Source: Picosynechococcus sp. PCC 7002 (GTDB lineage: Bacteria > Cyanobacteriota > Cyanobacteriia > Cyanobacteriales > MRBY01). Taken from it: a stretch of 64,000 nt of DNA. Shown here one piece after another: positions 25,824-36,600 of the stretch (its first letter is position 1; each line of letters opens with the position of its first letter). Location: contig NZ_CAWLFA010000001.1 in assembly GCF_963860125.1 (NCBI RefSeq), forward strand, positions 1,302,001-1,366,000. Direction: 5' to 3'. The notes beneath the pieces are model-generated. The model did not search any database. It saw nothing but the letters and a program-made list of their open reading frames with translations, and was not told the DNA's origin. The position numbers and the translations under genes are program-made.

Positions 25824-28744
25824 TGACAACGCCGCTGCTGCTCCTAATTGATGGTCACTCCCTCGCCTTTCGCTGCTACTACGCCTTTGCCAAGTCTAGA
25901 CAAGGGGCGCTGCGGACTTCAACGGGCATTCCGACGAGTATTTGCTTTGGCTTTCTCAATGCCCTTGTGCAGGTGATCGAACGCCAAAAACCCGATGCGG
26001 TGGCGATCGCCTTTGACCGACCTGAACCCACCTTTCGCCACACCGCCGACGAGAACTACAAGGCCCAACGTAAGCCTGCCCCAGACGATTTCCGGCCCGA
26101 TTTTGAAAATCTCCTCGACCTGCTCGATAGCTTAAATGTGTCCCGGGTGACTGCCGTGGGTTACGAAGCCGATGATGTGCTTGCGACCCTCGCCCGACAA
26201 GCCAGTGAAGCGGGCCAACAGGTAAAAATTTTGACAGGCGATCGCGATCTTTTTCAGTTGGTAGACCCTGACAAAAAAATCAGCATTCTTTACCTCGATA
26301 CCAAGGGCGTCAAAAGCGGTAGCTATGAAGAATTTACTCCGGAACTCGTCGAAGCAAAATTAGGTGTAAAACCAGAGCAAGTCGTAGATTTTAAAGCCCT
26401 GGCTGGCGATTCATCTGATAACTATAAAGGCGTCCAGGGCATTGGTGAGAAAACTGCCATTAAGCTCATCCATGAATTTGGCAGTTTAGATAATATTTAT
26501 GCCAACCTCGATAATATTAAAGGCGCCACTAAAAAACGCCTAGAAACAGACAAAGACGCTGCCTATCATTGTCAAAAATTAGCAAAAATTGCCCAGGATG
26601 CGCCCCTTGATATTCTCTTAAATGAGCTTCATTTAACTGGCTTTAATCTAGAGCAAGCAATCGGGATTTTAACGAAATTAGAACTCAAAAAATTTATTCA
26701 AGATATTGGTAGAATCCAGCAAATTTTTGGCGCAGAAACGATTGAAATTCCCACCCTAGAATCTGTCCAGTCCAATAATACAATCGTTGACGAAGCAGGT
26801 AACGCACAATTATCTATTTTTGCCCCCTCAGATCCCGACCAAAATCAAGCCCAGACGCCCCCAACTGCAACTATCTCGCCGATCCAGCCACTGATTATTG
26901 ACACCGCAGAGAAGCTCACTGAGTTAATCGATCAACTCAAAACCCAAACTGATGTCAATCACCCCGTGGCCTGGGATACAGAAACTACCGGTTTAGATCC
27001 CCGGGAAGTCGATCTCGTGGGTATTGGGTGCTGTTGGGGGAGAGACCCAGGCAATATTGCCTACATTCCCATTGCTCACCATAACGGAAACCAACTAGAA
27101 AAAACGCAAATTTTTCAGGCTCTAAAACCGATTTTGGAAACAGAAAAATATCCAAAAGTTTTTCAAAATGCGAAGTTTGACCGCGCTATTTTTGCCCACC
27201 AGGGAATCAGCCTAGCTGGGGTAGTGTTCGATACGATGTTAGCAAGTTATGTTTTACATCCAGAGATGAAACATAATTTAACGGATTTGAGCCTACGTTA
27301 TCTGGGAAATATCATTGCTAAAAGCTATAAAGATTTAGGGTTAACCAAAAAACAAACCATTGCAGATTTAGAGATTTCCGTTGCGGCAGAATACTGCGGC
27401 TTAGATGTTTATACAACTTATTTAGTCTGCCAAAAATTAAAAGTCGAGCTTAAAGATTACCCCGATTTAGAAAAACTTCTAGAAAAAGTTGAAACGCCCC
27501 TGGAACCAGTACTCTGTGCCATGGAAAATACAGGTATTCGCATTGATCAAGACTATCTTCAACAATTAGCCGAAGAATTGGGGGCTGACTTAACAGACCT
27601 AGAAATCAAAGCTTACAACGCAGCAGATGAACGATTTAATCTCAATTCCCCCAAACAATTAGGAGAAATCCTTTTTGAAAAGTTGGGTTTAAACACAAAG
27701 AAAACACGAAAAACCAAAACAGGCTATTCAACAAACCATGCTGTCCTCGAAAAATTACAAGGGGATCATCCGATCATTGATTACATTCTTGAATATCGTA
27801 CCCTTGCAAAATTAAAATCCACCTATATTGATGCTTTGCCGACCCTCGTTAGCCCAAAAACCGATAGAATTCATACAGATTTCAATCAAACTTTGACCAG
27901 TACAGGGCGACTTTCTTCATCGAACCCCAATTTGCAAAATATTCCGGTACGCACTGAATTTTCCCAACGGATTCGGCGGGCATTTATCCCTAAGGAAAAC
28001 TGGGTACTTGTCGCGGCAGATTATTCACAAATTGAACTCAGAATCCTGACCCACTTAAGTCAAGAACCCATTTTATTACAGGCCTACCAAGCCGGAGAAG
28101 ATGTCCACCGGGTCACAGCACAGATGATCTTTGATCGGGACTCACCCCAGGCAGTGACTGCCGCAGAACGACGGATTGGTAAGATTATCAATTTTGGCGT
28201 GATCTATGGGATGGGTGCCCAGCGGTTTGCCCGGGAAGCGGGCGTTTCTAAGGAAGAAGGACGGGCTTTTATTGACCGCTACCATGAACGCTATGCTAAG
28301 GTTTTTGAGTATTTAGAACTGGTTAAAAAGCAGGCGATCGCCCAGGGTTATGTGAGTACAATTTTGCAGCGACGGCGCAACTTTGACTTTATCAGTAACT
28401 GTTTAATTGAACTAAAAGGCAGCGACCCCAAAGCGATTGATTTAGATAGCCTCGATTATGCCTACAACGATGCCCAATTATTACGGGCAGCAGCTAATGC
28501 ACCGATCCAGGGTTCCAGTGCCGATATTATCAAAGTGGCGATGATCCAAATTCACGAATTATTAAAGGATTATCAGGCTCGTTTGTTACTCCAAGTTCAC
28601 GATGAATTGGTTTTTGAAATGCCCCCAGAAGAATGGGAAGAATTAGGCTCTAAAATTAAAACCACAATGGAGCAAGCGGTACCTTTATCTATTCCTTTAG
28701 TGGTTGATATTCACTGCGGTAAAAATTGGCTCGATGCGAAGTAA
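25823..28744 (+). CDS. polA: DNA polymerase I
   Basis: A 973-aa repair and Okazaki-fragment polymerase with three domains: 5' nuclease (1-290, with [34 protein letters not shown] and helix-hairpin-helix VQGIGEKTA), 3'-5' exonuclease (about 355-545, with Asp385/Glu387 in AWDTETTG), and polymerase (about 560-973, with [29 protein letters not shown] and [11 protein letters not shown]). The exonuclease acidic residues are kept, so proofreading is likely. bioF follows with only 2 bases between. Confidence 0.97.
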
Positions 28745-28746
28745 CA

Positions 28747-29934
28747 ATGGCGAATTCTGATCCTATTTATGGCTGGCTAGAGACCGCTTTGGCCACTATC
28801 AAAAAAGCAAATTGGTATCGACAACCGAAAACAATCACCAGTCAATCGGGGGCGACGGTCACCTTAAATGGTCAATCGGTGGTTAATTTTGCCAGCAATG
28901 ACTATCTGGGTTTAGCGGGCGATCGCCGCTTAATTGATGCTGCCATAGCGGCCACCGAGGCGCTGGGGACAGGGAGTACAGGCTCTCGGCTCACCAGTGG
29001 CCACCGACAACTCCACCAGGATTTGGAGCAGGCGATCGCCAATCTCAAACAAACCGAAGATGCCCTAGTATTTAGCTCCGGTTACCTAGCCAACTTCGGC
29101 ACCATTAGCGCCATTACTAACAAAAAAGACCTGATTTTAGGAGATCAATACAACCATTCGAGTTTAAAAAATGGGGCAAAATTAAGCGGCGCGACGGTGT
29201 TGGAATATGACCACAATGATTTAGACGCATTACGTCAGCTTCTCGAAACCCATCGGCAAAACTACCGCCGTTGCCTGATCACCACCGATAGCGTTTTTAG
29301 TATGGATGGCGATCTCTGTTTACTGCCCGAACTGTTGGCGATCGCCAAGGAATTTTCCACCATGCTACTCGTGGACGAAGCCCACGGGACTGGGGTTTTG
29401 GGCCAAAAAGGTGCCGGAGTCGTGGAACATTTTCACTGTACCCAGCAACCGCTTATCCAAGTGGGCACCCTCAGCAAAGCCCTGGGCAGTCTCGGCGGCT
29501 ATGTAGCGGGCAGCAAAGCCTTAATTGATTTTCTCCGTAACCGTGCTTCGACTTGGATTTACACCACCGGACTCTCCCCAGCGGATACGGCGGCCGCCCT
29601 CGCCGCGATTCATATTTTGCAGGAGGAACCCCAACGGCGGCAGCAACTCTGGGAAAACATTCGTCAGTTAAAAAGCGCCCTTGGGAACCATGAATTGGTG
29701 CCTTCTGAGTCGGCGGTGCTTTGTTTTGGTCTCGCTAATCCGCAGCAAGCACTAGCCATGGGCGATCGCCTTTTGGCCACAGGTTTCTTTGCCCCTGCCA
29801 TTCGCCCGCCAACAGTTCCTACCAGCCGCATTCGCGTGTCGGTGATGGCGACCCATAGCCCCCAACAGATCCAAGGATTTATCGAAATATTCCAGCGGTG
29901 CTTTGCGGAATTTTCTGGGTCATCGAATCTTTAA
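28747..29934 (+). CDS. bioF: 8-amino-7-oxononanoate synthase (or close alpha-oxoamine synthase)
   Basis: A 395-aa PLP enzyme condensing pimeloyl-ACP/CoA with alanine in biotin synthesis. Family landmarks are [10 protein letters not shown] (about 51-60), [21 protein letters not shown] (210-219) and the PLP lysine K244 in [11 protein letters not shown]. The ATG at 28747 begins 2 bases after the polA stop and is preferred over a start seven codons earlier inside polA; polA and bioF are almost certainly cotranscribed. Other alpha-oxoamine synthases (glycine acetyltransferase type) share these motifs, but length and context favour BioF. Its stop overlaps the convergent gene by 4 bases. Confidence 0.9.
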
Positions 29935-30770
29935 TTTTCCTCAATTTGGAAAGCCTCTTTTTCCGCCTCTAGGATCTCCGGCGGCACCTGAAAGCGGGGT
30001 CTGCCATTTTCATCAATGCGAACAATGACTCCCATCGCCTCTAGCTCGGCGATCGCCCGTCTCTGGGTTTCCACATCCCGCGCCTGCCCCAAAATCGACG
30101 ACCAAGCCGTTACCCGCGCCATAATACTACGGGGATCCCGTTCCAAAAAGGCAACACTGGCCTCAGAGCGTTGTTGGGCATTTTGACTTTCGGGGTCATC
30201 ATAGTAGGCCGCCCAGGCCGCCGCCGTTTTATAGGATTGAATGGCGGCGGGGATATCACCCAGGAAAAGATGCTCGTCAATGGCTTTCATGCGCCAGAGA
30301 TAAAAACTTTGATCCGGGACAGTGGGGGTCATCTCGGCCAGGCCACGATTTAACAACTCGACGGTGCGGTCTGGGGTACCAGCGTAGAGGGAACTACTCC
30401 CCGATAGATAGTAATAGCCTTCCTTAAACCAAGGGTCTAAATCGACGATGACCTCAAAATAATCCGTACTGAGGCGATAATCCCCCAATTTTCGCGCCTC
30501 ATCATCCCCAAAGTATTGTAAAAATCGCAGAAAAATCCAGTCGGAAACTAAATTGTCGTAACCGTAGGTGGGCAGTTGTTGCCACAGGTCTAAACTGGCC
30601 GCTTCCGTTTGTGCCTGACGCTCGACAATTTCTGGGGTTAAGTCGGTGGCTTGCTTCAAATTATTGAGACGGAACTGTTGCAGGGTAATAATTGCGGCTC
30701 CAGAAGCCAATGCTAACGCGCCTAGCCCTAGACTTTTTAGTCCTTTACCCACAAGTGCGATCGCCACCAT
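29931..30770 (-). CDS. Cyanobacterial membrane-anchored protein with TPR-like region, function unknown
   Basis: A 279-aa protein. An N-terminal hydrophobic segment (about 8-32) acts as signal anchor or uncleaved signal. The rest is soluble and helical with a TPR-like spacing ([36 protein letters not shown]) and many Tyr/Trp residues; the tail is acidic. I recognise it only as a type of cyanobacterial conserved protein. It converges with bioF. Confidence 0.7.
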
Positions 30771-30872
30771 AATCCGAGAGTGCTAAGGTTTTTGACAACA
30801 CTCCAATTTTAGCTTGCTGGGCTACCGATCCTGATGACATTTGCTTGTCGCAGTGCCGTTGACTGGTTTTGT

Positions 30873-32096
30873 TTATTTCCTAAGCTGATTTAGTTTTTTA
30901 AAGAGTTGGCTGGCCGTATGTTCAACCCAAGCCAAAAGGTGATCCAGCGCTTTTAAAAGTCGCTCCAAAAAATGTTGCTCGTAACCAACGCTGAGGGCCT
31001 CCGCTTCTATCCACTCCGGTTTCGCCTCAATCTCCGTCGCATTGGGGGGGGCATCCGGCTGGGTGAGGCTCTGGGTCTGGGATTTGACCGTGGCGATCGC
31101 CCCCGATTCAGGGCGAGAAATTGGTAGGTCTAAAGTTGTGATCAATGGCGGCAGTGGACTCAGTTGAGCCTGAAGCGAATTAAGATTAGCTTGATCAATG
31201 GCCGCGGCAGATTTTGTTTTGGCTTGGAAGAGGTCGGCCCAGGTTAGCCAGGGCTTGGGGGTGACAACGGGGTCAGGGGCCGTGATGGTACTGGTGGCGG
31301 GTTGAATCTTAAACCAGTTGCGAAAAAAACGTTGCAGGGGTGGTAAGGCTTCGACGGGCATCGTGGGCGCCAGAACCCGCTGTTCTAACTGGGCTAGCCG
31401 TTGATCTAGGGGCTTAAGCACTGGGGCGAGGGGCAACGGGGGTAAAAGCTGGGGCGAATAAATTTCGGGAGGAACCACCGCCGTGTGCCAATGGGATTCG
31501 CCGAAGAGATCAATGGCGATCGCCACCGGACTTTGTTCAAGCCAACTTAAACCCTGCATCAACCAACGTACCGGAGCTAGCAGCCGGGGATTATGGTGAT
31601 GCACGGGCGGGAGAATCCGAGGATTTGGGGTTTGGCTCACGAGATCCTGCTGTCTTTTTTGATAGTTAACGCTGCCGAGGTGAAAACTGATTTGTCGCTG
31701 TAATTCTGTTTGGGATTGTTGAGGTTCAACGGTGTGATTGTCTTGATCGACAAATAAAATGTCCTGGGTTTTGAGGTCGCAGGCAATGCCTTGGAGGGGG
31801 GGCTGAGTTGTACCGTCACCTCCAGAAATGCTGAGGGGAAAATCCGATGTTTGGGTCGCTGCCTCCGCGAGGGCAAGGCGTTTGCGTTCTGTTTGGGCGG
31901 CGGCAATTTGACGCACCGCAACGCGGCTGGTTTGCACCAGTAGATACAGCGGATACAGAGCGATTTGGCTACCCCACTCCACCGTAATTTTAAGGCGGCG
32001 GGCGGCCTGGGTCAGTCGGCTTCCCCACTGGATCGATTGACGATTGAGAAAGTTAAAGAGTTTACTTTGGTAGGGGCCTGGAGCAGACATCGTCAT
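30873..32096 (-). CDS. Cyanobacterial protein of unknown function (407 aa)
   Basis: A Pro/Gln-rich protein with two ordered-looking parts: an N-terminal segment with a hydrophobic stretch (about 40-60, WGSQIALYPLYLLVQTSRVAV) that could be amphipathic or membrane-associated, and a central part (about 155-250, LLAPVRWLMQGLSWLEQSPVAIAIDLFGE). The rest is low-complexity with repeated proline runs (PPLPPLPLAPVLKP-like). The C-terminal helix (YEQHFLERLLKALDHLLAW) is amphipathic. No known domain is recognised. The start could be the third codon (MSAPG). It is divergent from the thioesterase gene. Confidence 0.65.
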   Translation of the reverse strand: MTMSAPGPYQSKLFNFLNRQSIQWGSRLTQAARRLKITVEWGSQIALYPLYLLVQTSRVAVRQIAAAQTERKRLALAEAATQTSDFPLSISGGDGTTQPPLQGIACDLKTQDILFVDQDNHTVEPQQSQTELQRQISFHLGSVNYQKRQQDLVSQTPNPRILPPVHHHNPRLLAPVRWLMQGLSWLEQSPVAIAIDLFGESHWHTAVVPPEIYSPQLLPPLPLAPVLKPLDQRLAQLEQRVLAPTMPVEALPPLQRFFRNWFKIQPATSTITAPDPVVTPKPWLTWADLFQAKTKSAAAIDQANLNSLQAQLSPLPPLITTLDLPISRPESGAIATVKSQTQSLTQPDAPPNATEIEAKPEWIEAEALSVGYEQHFLERLLKALDHLLAWVEHTASQLFKKLNQLRK

Positions 32097-32148
32097 TTTT
32101 GCGGCACAACGCTTTTATTGTCCCATAGAGATTTCGGAATCGAAGTTT

Positions 32149-32589
32149 ATGGCTTACGCTTATCGACGAACCATCCATTTGGCGGATACTGATGCCGCCG
32201 GGGTGGTCTACTTTGCCCAGCTTCTCCATATTTGCCACGAGGCCTATGAAATATGTCTCATAGGGAACGGTATGGATTGGTCTGGGTTACTCCGGGAGGG
32301 AACCGTTGCCCTGCCCATTGTCCATAGTGCCATCGATTTTTTGCGGCCAATCACCTGGGGCGATCGCCTAGACATTCAGCTTTACCCAGAACTTGAAAAT
32401 TCTCGCCAATTTAAGATTTCTTACCGGATTTTTAAGGAAAATCAAGACTCCCCCCCAGAATCGCCCCTGGCCACAGCCCTTACCCGCCACGTGGCGATCA
32501 ATCCTAGAACTCGTCAGCGTTGTAGCCTACCTCCGGTAGTCGAAACATGGTTAAGGAATGCACCGAAAATCGAGGACAGCAAAATTTAG
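32149..32589 (+). CDS. 1,4-dihydroxy-2-naphthoyl-CoA hydrolase (hotdog thioesterase)
   Basis: A 146-aa hotdog-fold thioesterase. The active-site loop LADTDAAGVVYFAQLLHICHEAYE-type region holds the catalytic aspartate (Asp15), as in the Synechocystis DHNA-CoA hydrolase of phylloquinone (vitamin K1) synthesis; phylloquinone is the photosystem I quinone. The WGDRLDIQLYPE strand and the RHVAINPRTRQRC strand complete the fold. The ATG at 32149 has no strong ribosome site, and the gene is divergent from the preceding one. Related 4-hydroxybenzoyl-CoA thioesterases share the fold, so the substrate is inferred. Confidence 0.87.
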   Translation: MAYAYRRTIHLADTDAAGVVYFAQLLHICHEAYEICLIGNGMDWSGLLREGTVALPIVHSAIDFLRPITWGDRLDIQLYPELENSRQFKISYRIFKENQDSPPESPLATALTRHVAINPRTRQRCSLPPVVETWLRNAPKIEDSKI

Positions 32590-32712
32590 CCTGTACAATT
32601 GTCTTGAATCTAACGATATCTTTTTACCTGTGATGCTAAAACAAGGTAGCTCACGCACTTAATTCATTATTTTTCATTATTTTCAGACTATTTAAGAGGA
32701 GTCATCACTTCA

Positions 32713-33051
32713 ATGAAAAAAGTAGAAGCCATTATTCGCCCCTTCAAACTCGATGAAGTCAAAATCGCCCTCGTCAATGCAGGCATCGTCGGCATGACCG
32801 TTTCTGAAGTTCGCGGTTTCGGTCGCCAAAAAGGACAAACAGAAAGATATCGCGGTTCTGAGTACACCGTTGAATTCCTCCAAAAGCTCAAGATTGAGAT
32901 TGTCATCGATGATGATCAAGTAGATGCAGTCGTTGACAAAATTGTTGCGGCGGCCCGGACTGGGGAAATCGGCGACGGGAAAATCTTTATTTCTCCTGTG
33001 GATCAAATTGTGCGGATCCGGACTGGCGAAAAAGACCTCGAAGCTGTCTAA
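32713..33051 (+). CDS. glnB: Nitrogen regulatory protein PII
   Basis: A 112-aa trimeric signal protein binding ATP/ADP and 2-oxoglutarate and controlling NAGK, PipX and other targets. The T-loop GQTERYRGSEYTVEF carries Ser49, the cyanobacterial phosphorylation site, and Tyr51, the uridylylation site of proteobacteria. The B- and C-loop sequences AARTGEIGDGKIF and RIRTGEKD are conserved. AAGAGGAG lies about 11 bases before the ATG. I saw no perfect GTA-N8-TAC NtcA site in the 123-base spacer upstream. A strong terminator follows. Confidence 0.98.
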   Translation: MKKVEAIIRPFKLDEVKIALVNAGIVGMTVSEVRGFGRQKGQTERYRGSEYTVEFLQKLKIEIVIDDDQVDAVVDKIVAAARTGEIGDGKIFISPVDQIVRIRTGEKDLEAV

Positions 33052-33109
33052 AATCGCCCCTGGTGCTCAGTTAAGTTTTTTTAAAATTGTCCACAACTAT
33101 CCCCCACAG

Positions 33110-33138
33110 CTCCCTCTTGATTTGAGGGAGTTTTTTTT
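33110..33138 (+). terminator. glnB terminator
   Basis: CTCCCTC (33110-33116) pairs with GAGGGAG (33124-33130) over 7 bases and is followed by eight T. The stop codon of the convergent cupredoxin gene begins in the T run. Confidence 0.88.
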
Positions 33139-33601
33139 ACGAATCAGCAATGACTTGAATGGTGCCAACCATCCCCGCTGCGGCATGGCCAGGGACAGAA
33201 CAATGCAGTTCAAATTTGCCTGTCTTTTGGGGAATCAAAATCCATTCGGCGATCGCCCCTGGCTTGAGTTCGAGTTCGTGGATCGCCCCTTTTACTTCCA
33301 CCTTGCCCGCTTCGACTTTTTGAGTCCAACTGGTATCGGCAAAATCCTTGGCCGTGAAGTAGTGTTTTTGATTGCTGGGATTATCGAGGAGTAATTTGTA
33401 GCGTTGGCCAGCGACAAATTCCAACTGGTCAGGGACAAATCGTAGGGCGCCACTGGTTGTACCCAGATGGATCTGCATTTCCTGGAGGGGCTGTTGGGCA
33501 GGAACGGGTAAGGCGATCGCCGCTGGGGTCAGACAAAACCAGATTAATCCGAGTAACACCAGCGCTCTACAGCCATGGATGAAGTATTTATGAAATACCA
33601 T
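33137..33601 (-). CDS. Exported blue-copper (cupredoxin) protein, auracyanin/plastocyanin-like
   Basis: A 154-aa protein. A hydrophobic signal segment (about 10-30) ends in AAIALPVPA, so it is exported to the periplasm or lumen. The mature part is a cupredoxin fold with the complete type 1 copper set: His80 (NQKHYF), Cys134, His139 and Met144 in CSVPGHAAAGM. The Cys-x4-His-x4-Met spacing resembles auracyanin and azurin types more than classical plastocyanin (Cys-x2-His-x4-Met). A role in electron transfer is likely, partners unknown. It converges with glnB. Confidence 0.87.
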   Translation of the reverse strand: MVFHKYFIHGCRALVLLGLIWFCLTPAAIALPVPAQQPLQEMQIHLGTTSGALRFVPDQLEFVAGQRYKLLLDNPSNQKHYFTAKDFADTSWTQKVEAGKVEVKGAIHELELKPGAIAEWILIPQKTGKFELHCSVPGHAAAGMVGTIQVIADS

Positions 33602-33649
33602 TGATTTTCTCCATTGCGCTTGAAAATTTAGCTTTCTTTGATAGTTCCG

Positions 33650-36600
33650 TTATACCCTGGCTTCCTCTAACACCCCCTGCATTCTGCCGAGCCACTCGAT
33701 AAGACTATCCAACTGTTGCTGAGGTTTCATCGCCCCCAAACCCCGCACCGTCACTTTTTTAGAGGTGTACACAAAGCGGGACTGGAGATGGGACGGCAAC
33801 TTTTCGGCGAAGCGCTGCCAGGCGGGTTCCTCCATGGGCGTTTCTAGGACGATATTTTGTTTGCCTTCGGGTTTGATGCGCGCAAAACCAAGGGATTTGG
33901 CAATCATTTTTAGCTCAATGACCTGGAGCAGTTGCTCGACCGAGGGGGGTAATTTGCCGTAGCGATCGCCCCAATCGGCAGCAATTTGCATCAGTTCCAG
34001 TTTAGAGTTGGCCTGGGTAATCAGACGATAGGCATCGAGCTTTTGGTCGCCATCGGTGATGTAGTTGCTCGGAATAAAGGCCGTGAGTCTTAGATCCACC
34101 TGACAGTCATCCACCTGGGGAATTTCCTGGCCGCGAATTTCACTGATGCAATCCTGGAGCATCTCCATGTACAGATCAAAGCCAATGGCCTCCATTTGCC
34201 CGGACTGCTCTGCCCCAAGGAGATTTCCCACGCCGCGAATTTCCATATCCCGCATCGCCAATTGATAACCAGAACCCAGTTGACTAAATTCCTGCAAGGC
34301 GCGCAATCGTTTCCGGGCTTTTTCGGTCAGTTCCCCTTTGCTCGGATAAAGGAGCCACGCGTGGGCCTGGATCCCGGAGCGTCCCACCCGACCCCGCAGT
34401 TGATAGAGCTGGGAGAGGCCAAATTTTTGGGCATCTTCGACGATAATCGTGTTCACCCTGGGAATATCTAAGCCAGACTCCACAATGGTCGTACAGAGAA
34501 GAATATCCGCCTCGCCATTATTAAAGGTCAACATCGTCGTTTCGAGGTCGGCTTCGTTCATCTGACCGTGGGCGATCGCCACCCGCGCCGAGGGAATCAT
34601 TTCTTGTAATTGGGTGGCAATGGTTTCGATTCCTTCGACACGGGGCACCACATAGAAAATTTGTCCGCCCCGATCTAATTCATTGCGAATCGCAGTGCGA
34701 ATAATTTCAGGGTTATGGCGGGACACATGGGTTTGGATCGGGCGACGGGAGGGCGGTGGCGTGGTGATCAGGCTCATTTCCCGAATGCCGGACAGGGACA
34801 TGTATAGAGTGCGCGGAATCGGGGTGGCGGACAACGTCAAAACATCAACCTTCGTTTTGAGAGCCTTAATTTTTTCCTTTTGATTCACCCCAAAGCGTTG
34901 TTCTTCATCGACCACAAGCAAACCTAAATCCTTAAATTGCACGTCTTTGCCGAGGAGTTGTTGGGTGCCGACTACAATGTCTAATTCGCCCTTGTGGAGC
35001 CGCTCCAAAATGTCCTTGCGTTCGGAGGCGGTGCGGAAGCGGTTTAAAAGGCCAATATTGATCGGGTAGGGAGAAAAGCGTTCTTTTAAAGTGTGGTAAT
35101 GCTGTTGGGTCAAAATTGTGGTCGGTGCCAAGAGAGCCACCTGTTTATGGCCGCCAGTCACCACTTTAAAAATGGCCCGGATCGCCACCTCTGTTTTCCC
35201 AAATCCCACATCGCCACAAACGAGCCGATCCATTGGGCGATCGCTTTCGAGATCCCGCTTAATATCCTGGACGGCCTTCAGTTGGTCTGGGGTTGCTTGG
35301 TACGGGAAAGAATCCTCCATTTCCTGTTGCCAGGGGGCATCGCTTGGGTAGGTTATTCCCTTCATTTCTGCCCGTTGGGCATAGATTTTTAAGAGGTCAA
35401 CGGCCAGCTTTTTAACGGACTTTCTGACCTTGGCCTTGGTTTTTTCCCAGGTTTTACCGCCCATGCGGTGGAGTTCCGGACGCCCCTTGGCAGTGTGGCG
35501 ATAGCGGGACAGGGTATCTAAAGAATCTGCGGGAATTCTCAAAATTCCATCGGCATATTTGAGAACTAAATATTCTCGACTTTGCAGGGTTTCAATTTTG
35601 ATAAAACGACCAATACCGTGGCTTTTGTGGACAATATAATCACCGGGATTGAGCTTATTAACGTCAACGGTTTTTGAGGCGGCCCGGCGACGTTTTCTGA
35701 TGTAACCAAAGGTGGTGAGGGCGTGTTGGCCATAGAATTCTCGGTCGGTAACAACGGCAATTCTAAAGGTGGGTAGAATAAAACCTTCGAGTTCTGCCTG
35801 GCCTTTGTACTTAAGGGCGATCGCCGTGCCTTGGCGTTGGTGCTTTTCGATGGCGGGATAATCCCTGGGGTTGGGGATGAACTGGGCGGCGCAGTCATGT
35901 TCCTGGAGTAAGGACACAGAGCGTGAGGGTTGGGCCGAGACCAGCCAAGCATTGTATTTATCGAGGGTAATGGTGCTGTAGATTTCCCGTTTACCCCGCA
36001 AAATTTCTGCTAATTTACCAAACTGGTGCGGTGTAATGGGCACCGGACGGCTGGACAAGTTGACACTGGTTTCACTGACATCATCAAGTTCTGCCAGAGT
36101 GATTTTTTGATACCGTTGGCTGACTTGGTCGAAATTTTCTTGCACCCTGCGGTGGATTTTCGGCAAGGGAAAGTCGCCATTGAGTAACTGCCACTGGGCC
36201 TCGCTGGTTTCGTAGGTGCGATCGCCATGGGCCAGACATTGGGAGAGTTCATCGATGGCCACCAAGGTATTTTCGGGTAAATATTCCAAAATCGAGGCCA
36301 CCTGATCCGCAAAGGCGATCCCCAAAAAGCGTTGCATTCCCTCCGGGTAAACACCATCCGCCCATTGTTCTTTTTCCTCTGGGGTTAAGGGGAGATCCGC
36401 CGGATCAAGGATCTGTTGACCAATTAAAGGAGCCCAGGCCGTGGGGGTCAAAACCAGTTGGTCTACTTTATCGAGGGAACGCTGGCTGTTGGGGTCAAAC
36501 TCCCGGATGCTTTCGAGCTGATCACCGAAAAAATCTAAGCGGATCGGTAACTCCCCCGACACCGGAAAAATATCAACAATATCTCCCCGACGAGTCCATT

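Noticed and set aside
32590..32712. Possible NtcA site upstream of glnB
   Set aside because: The best candidates have GT and AC separated by 9 rather than 10 bases; no match to GTA-N8-TAC was found.
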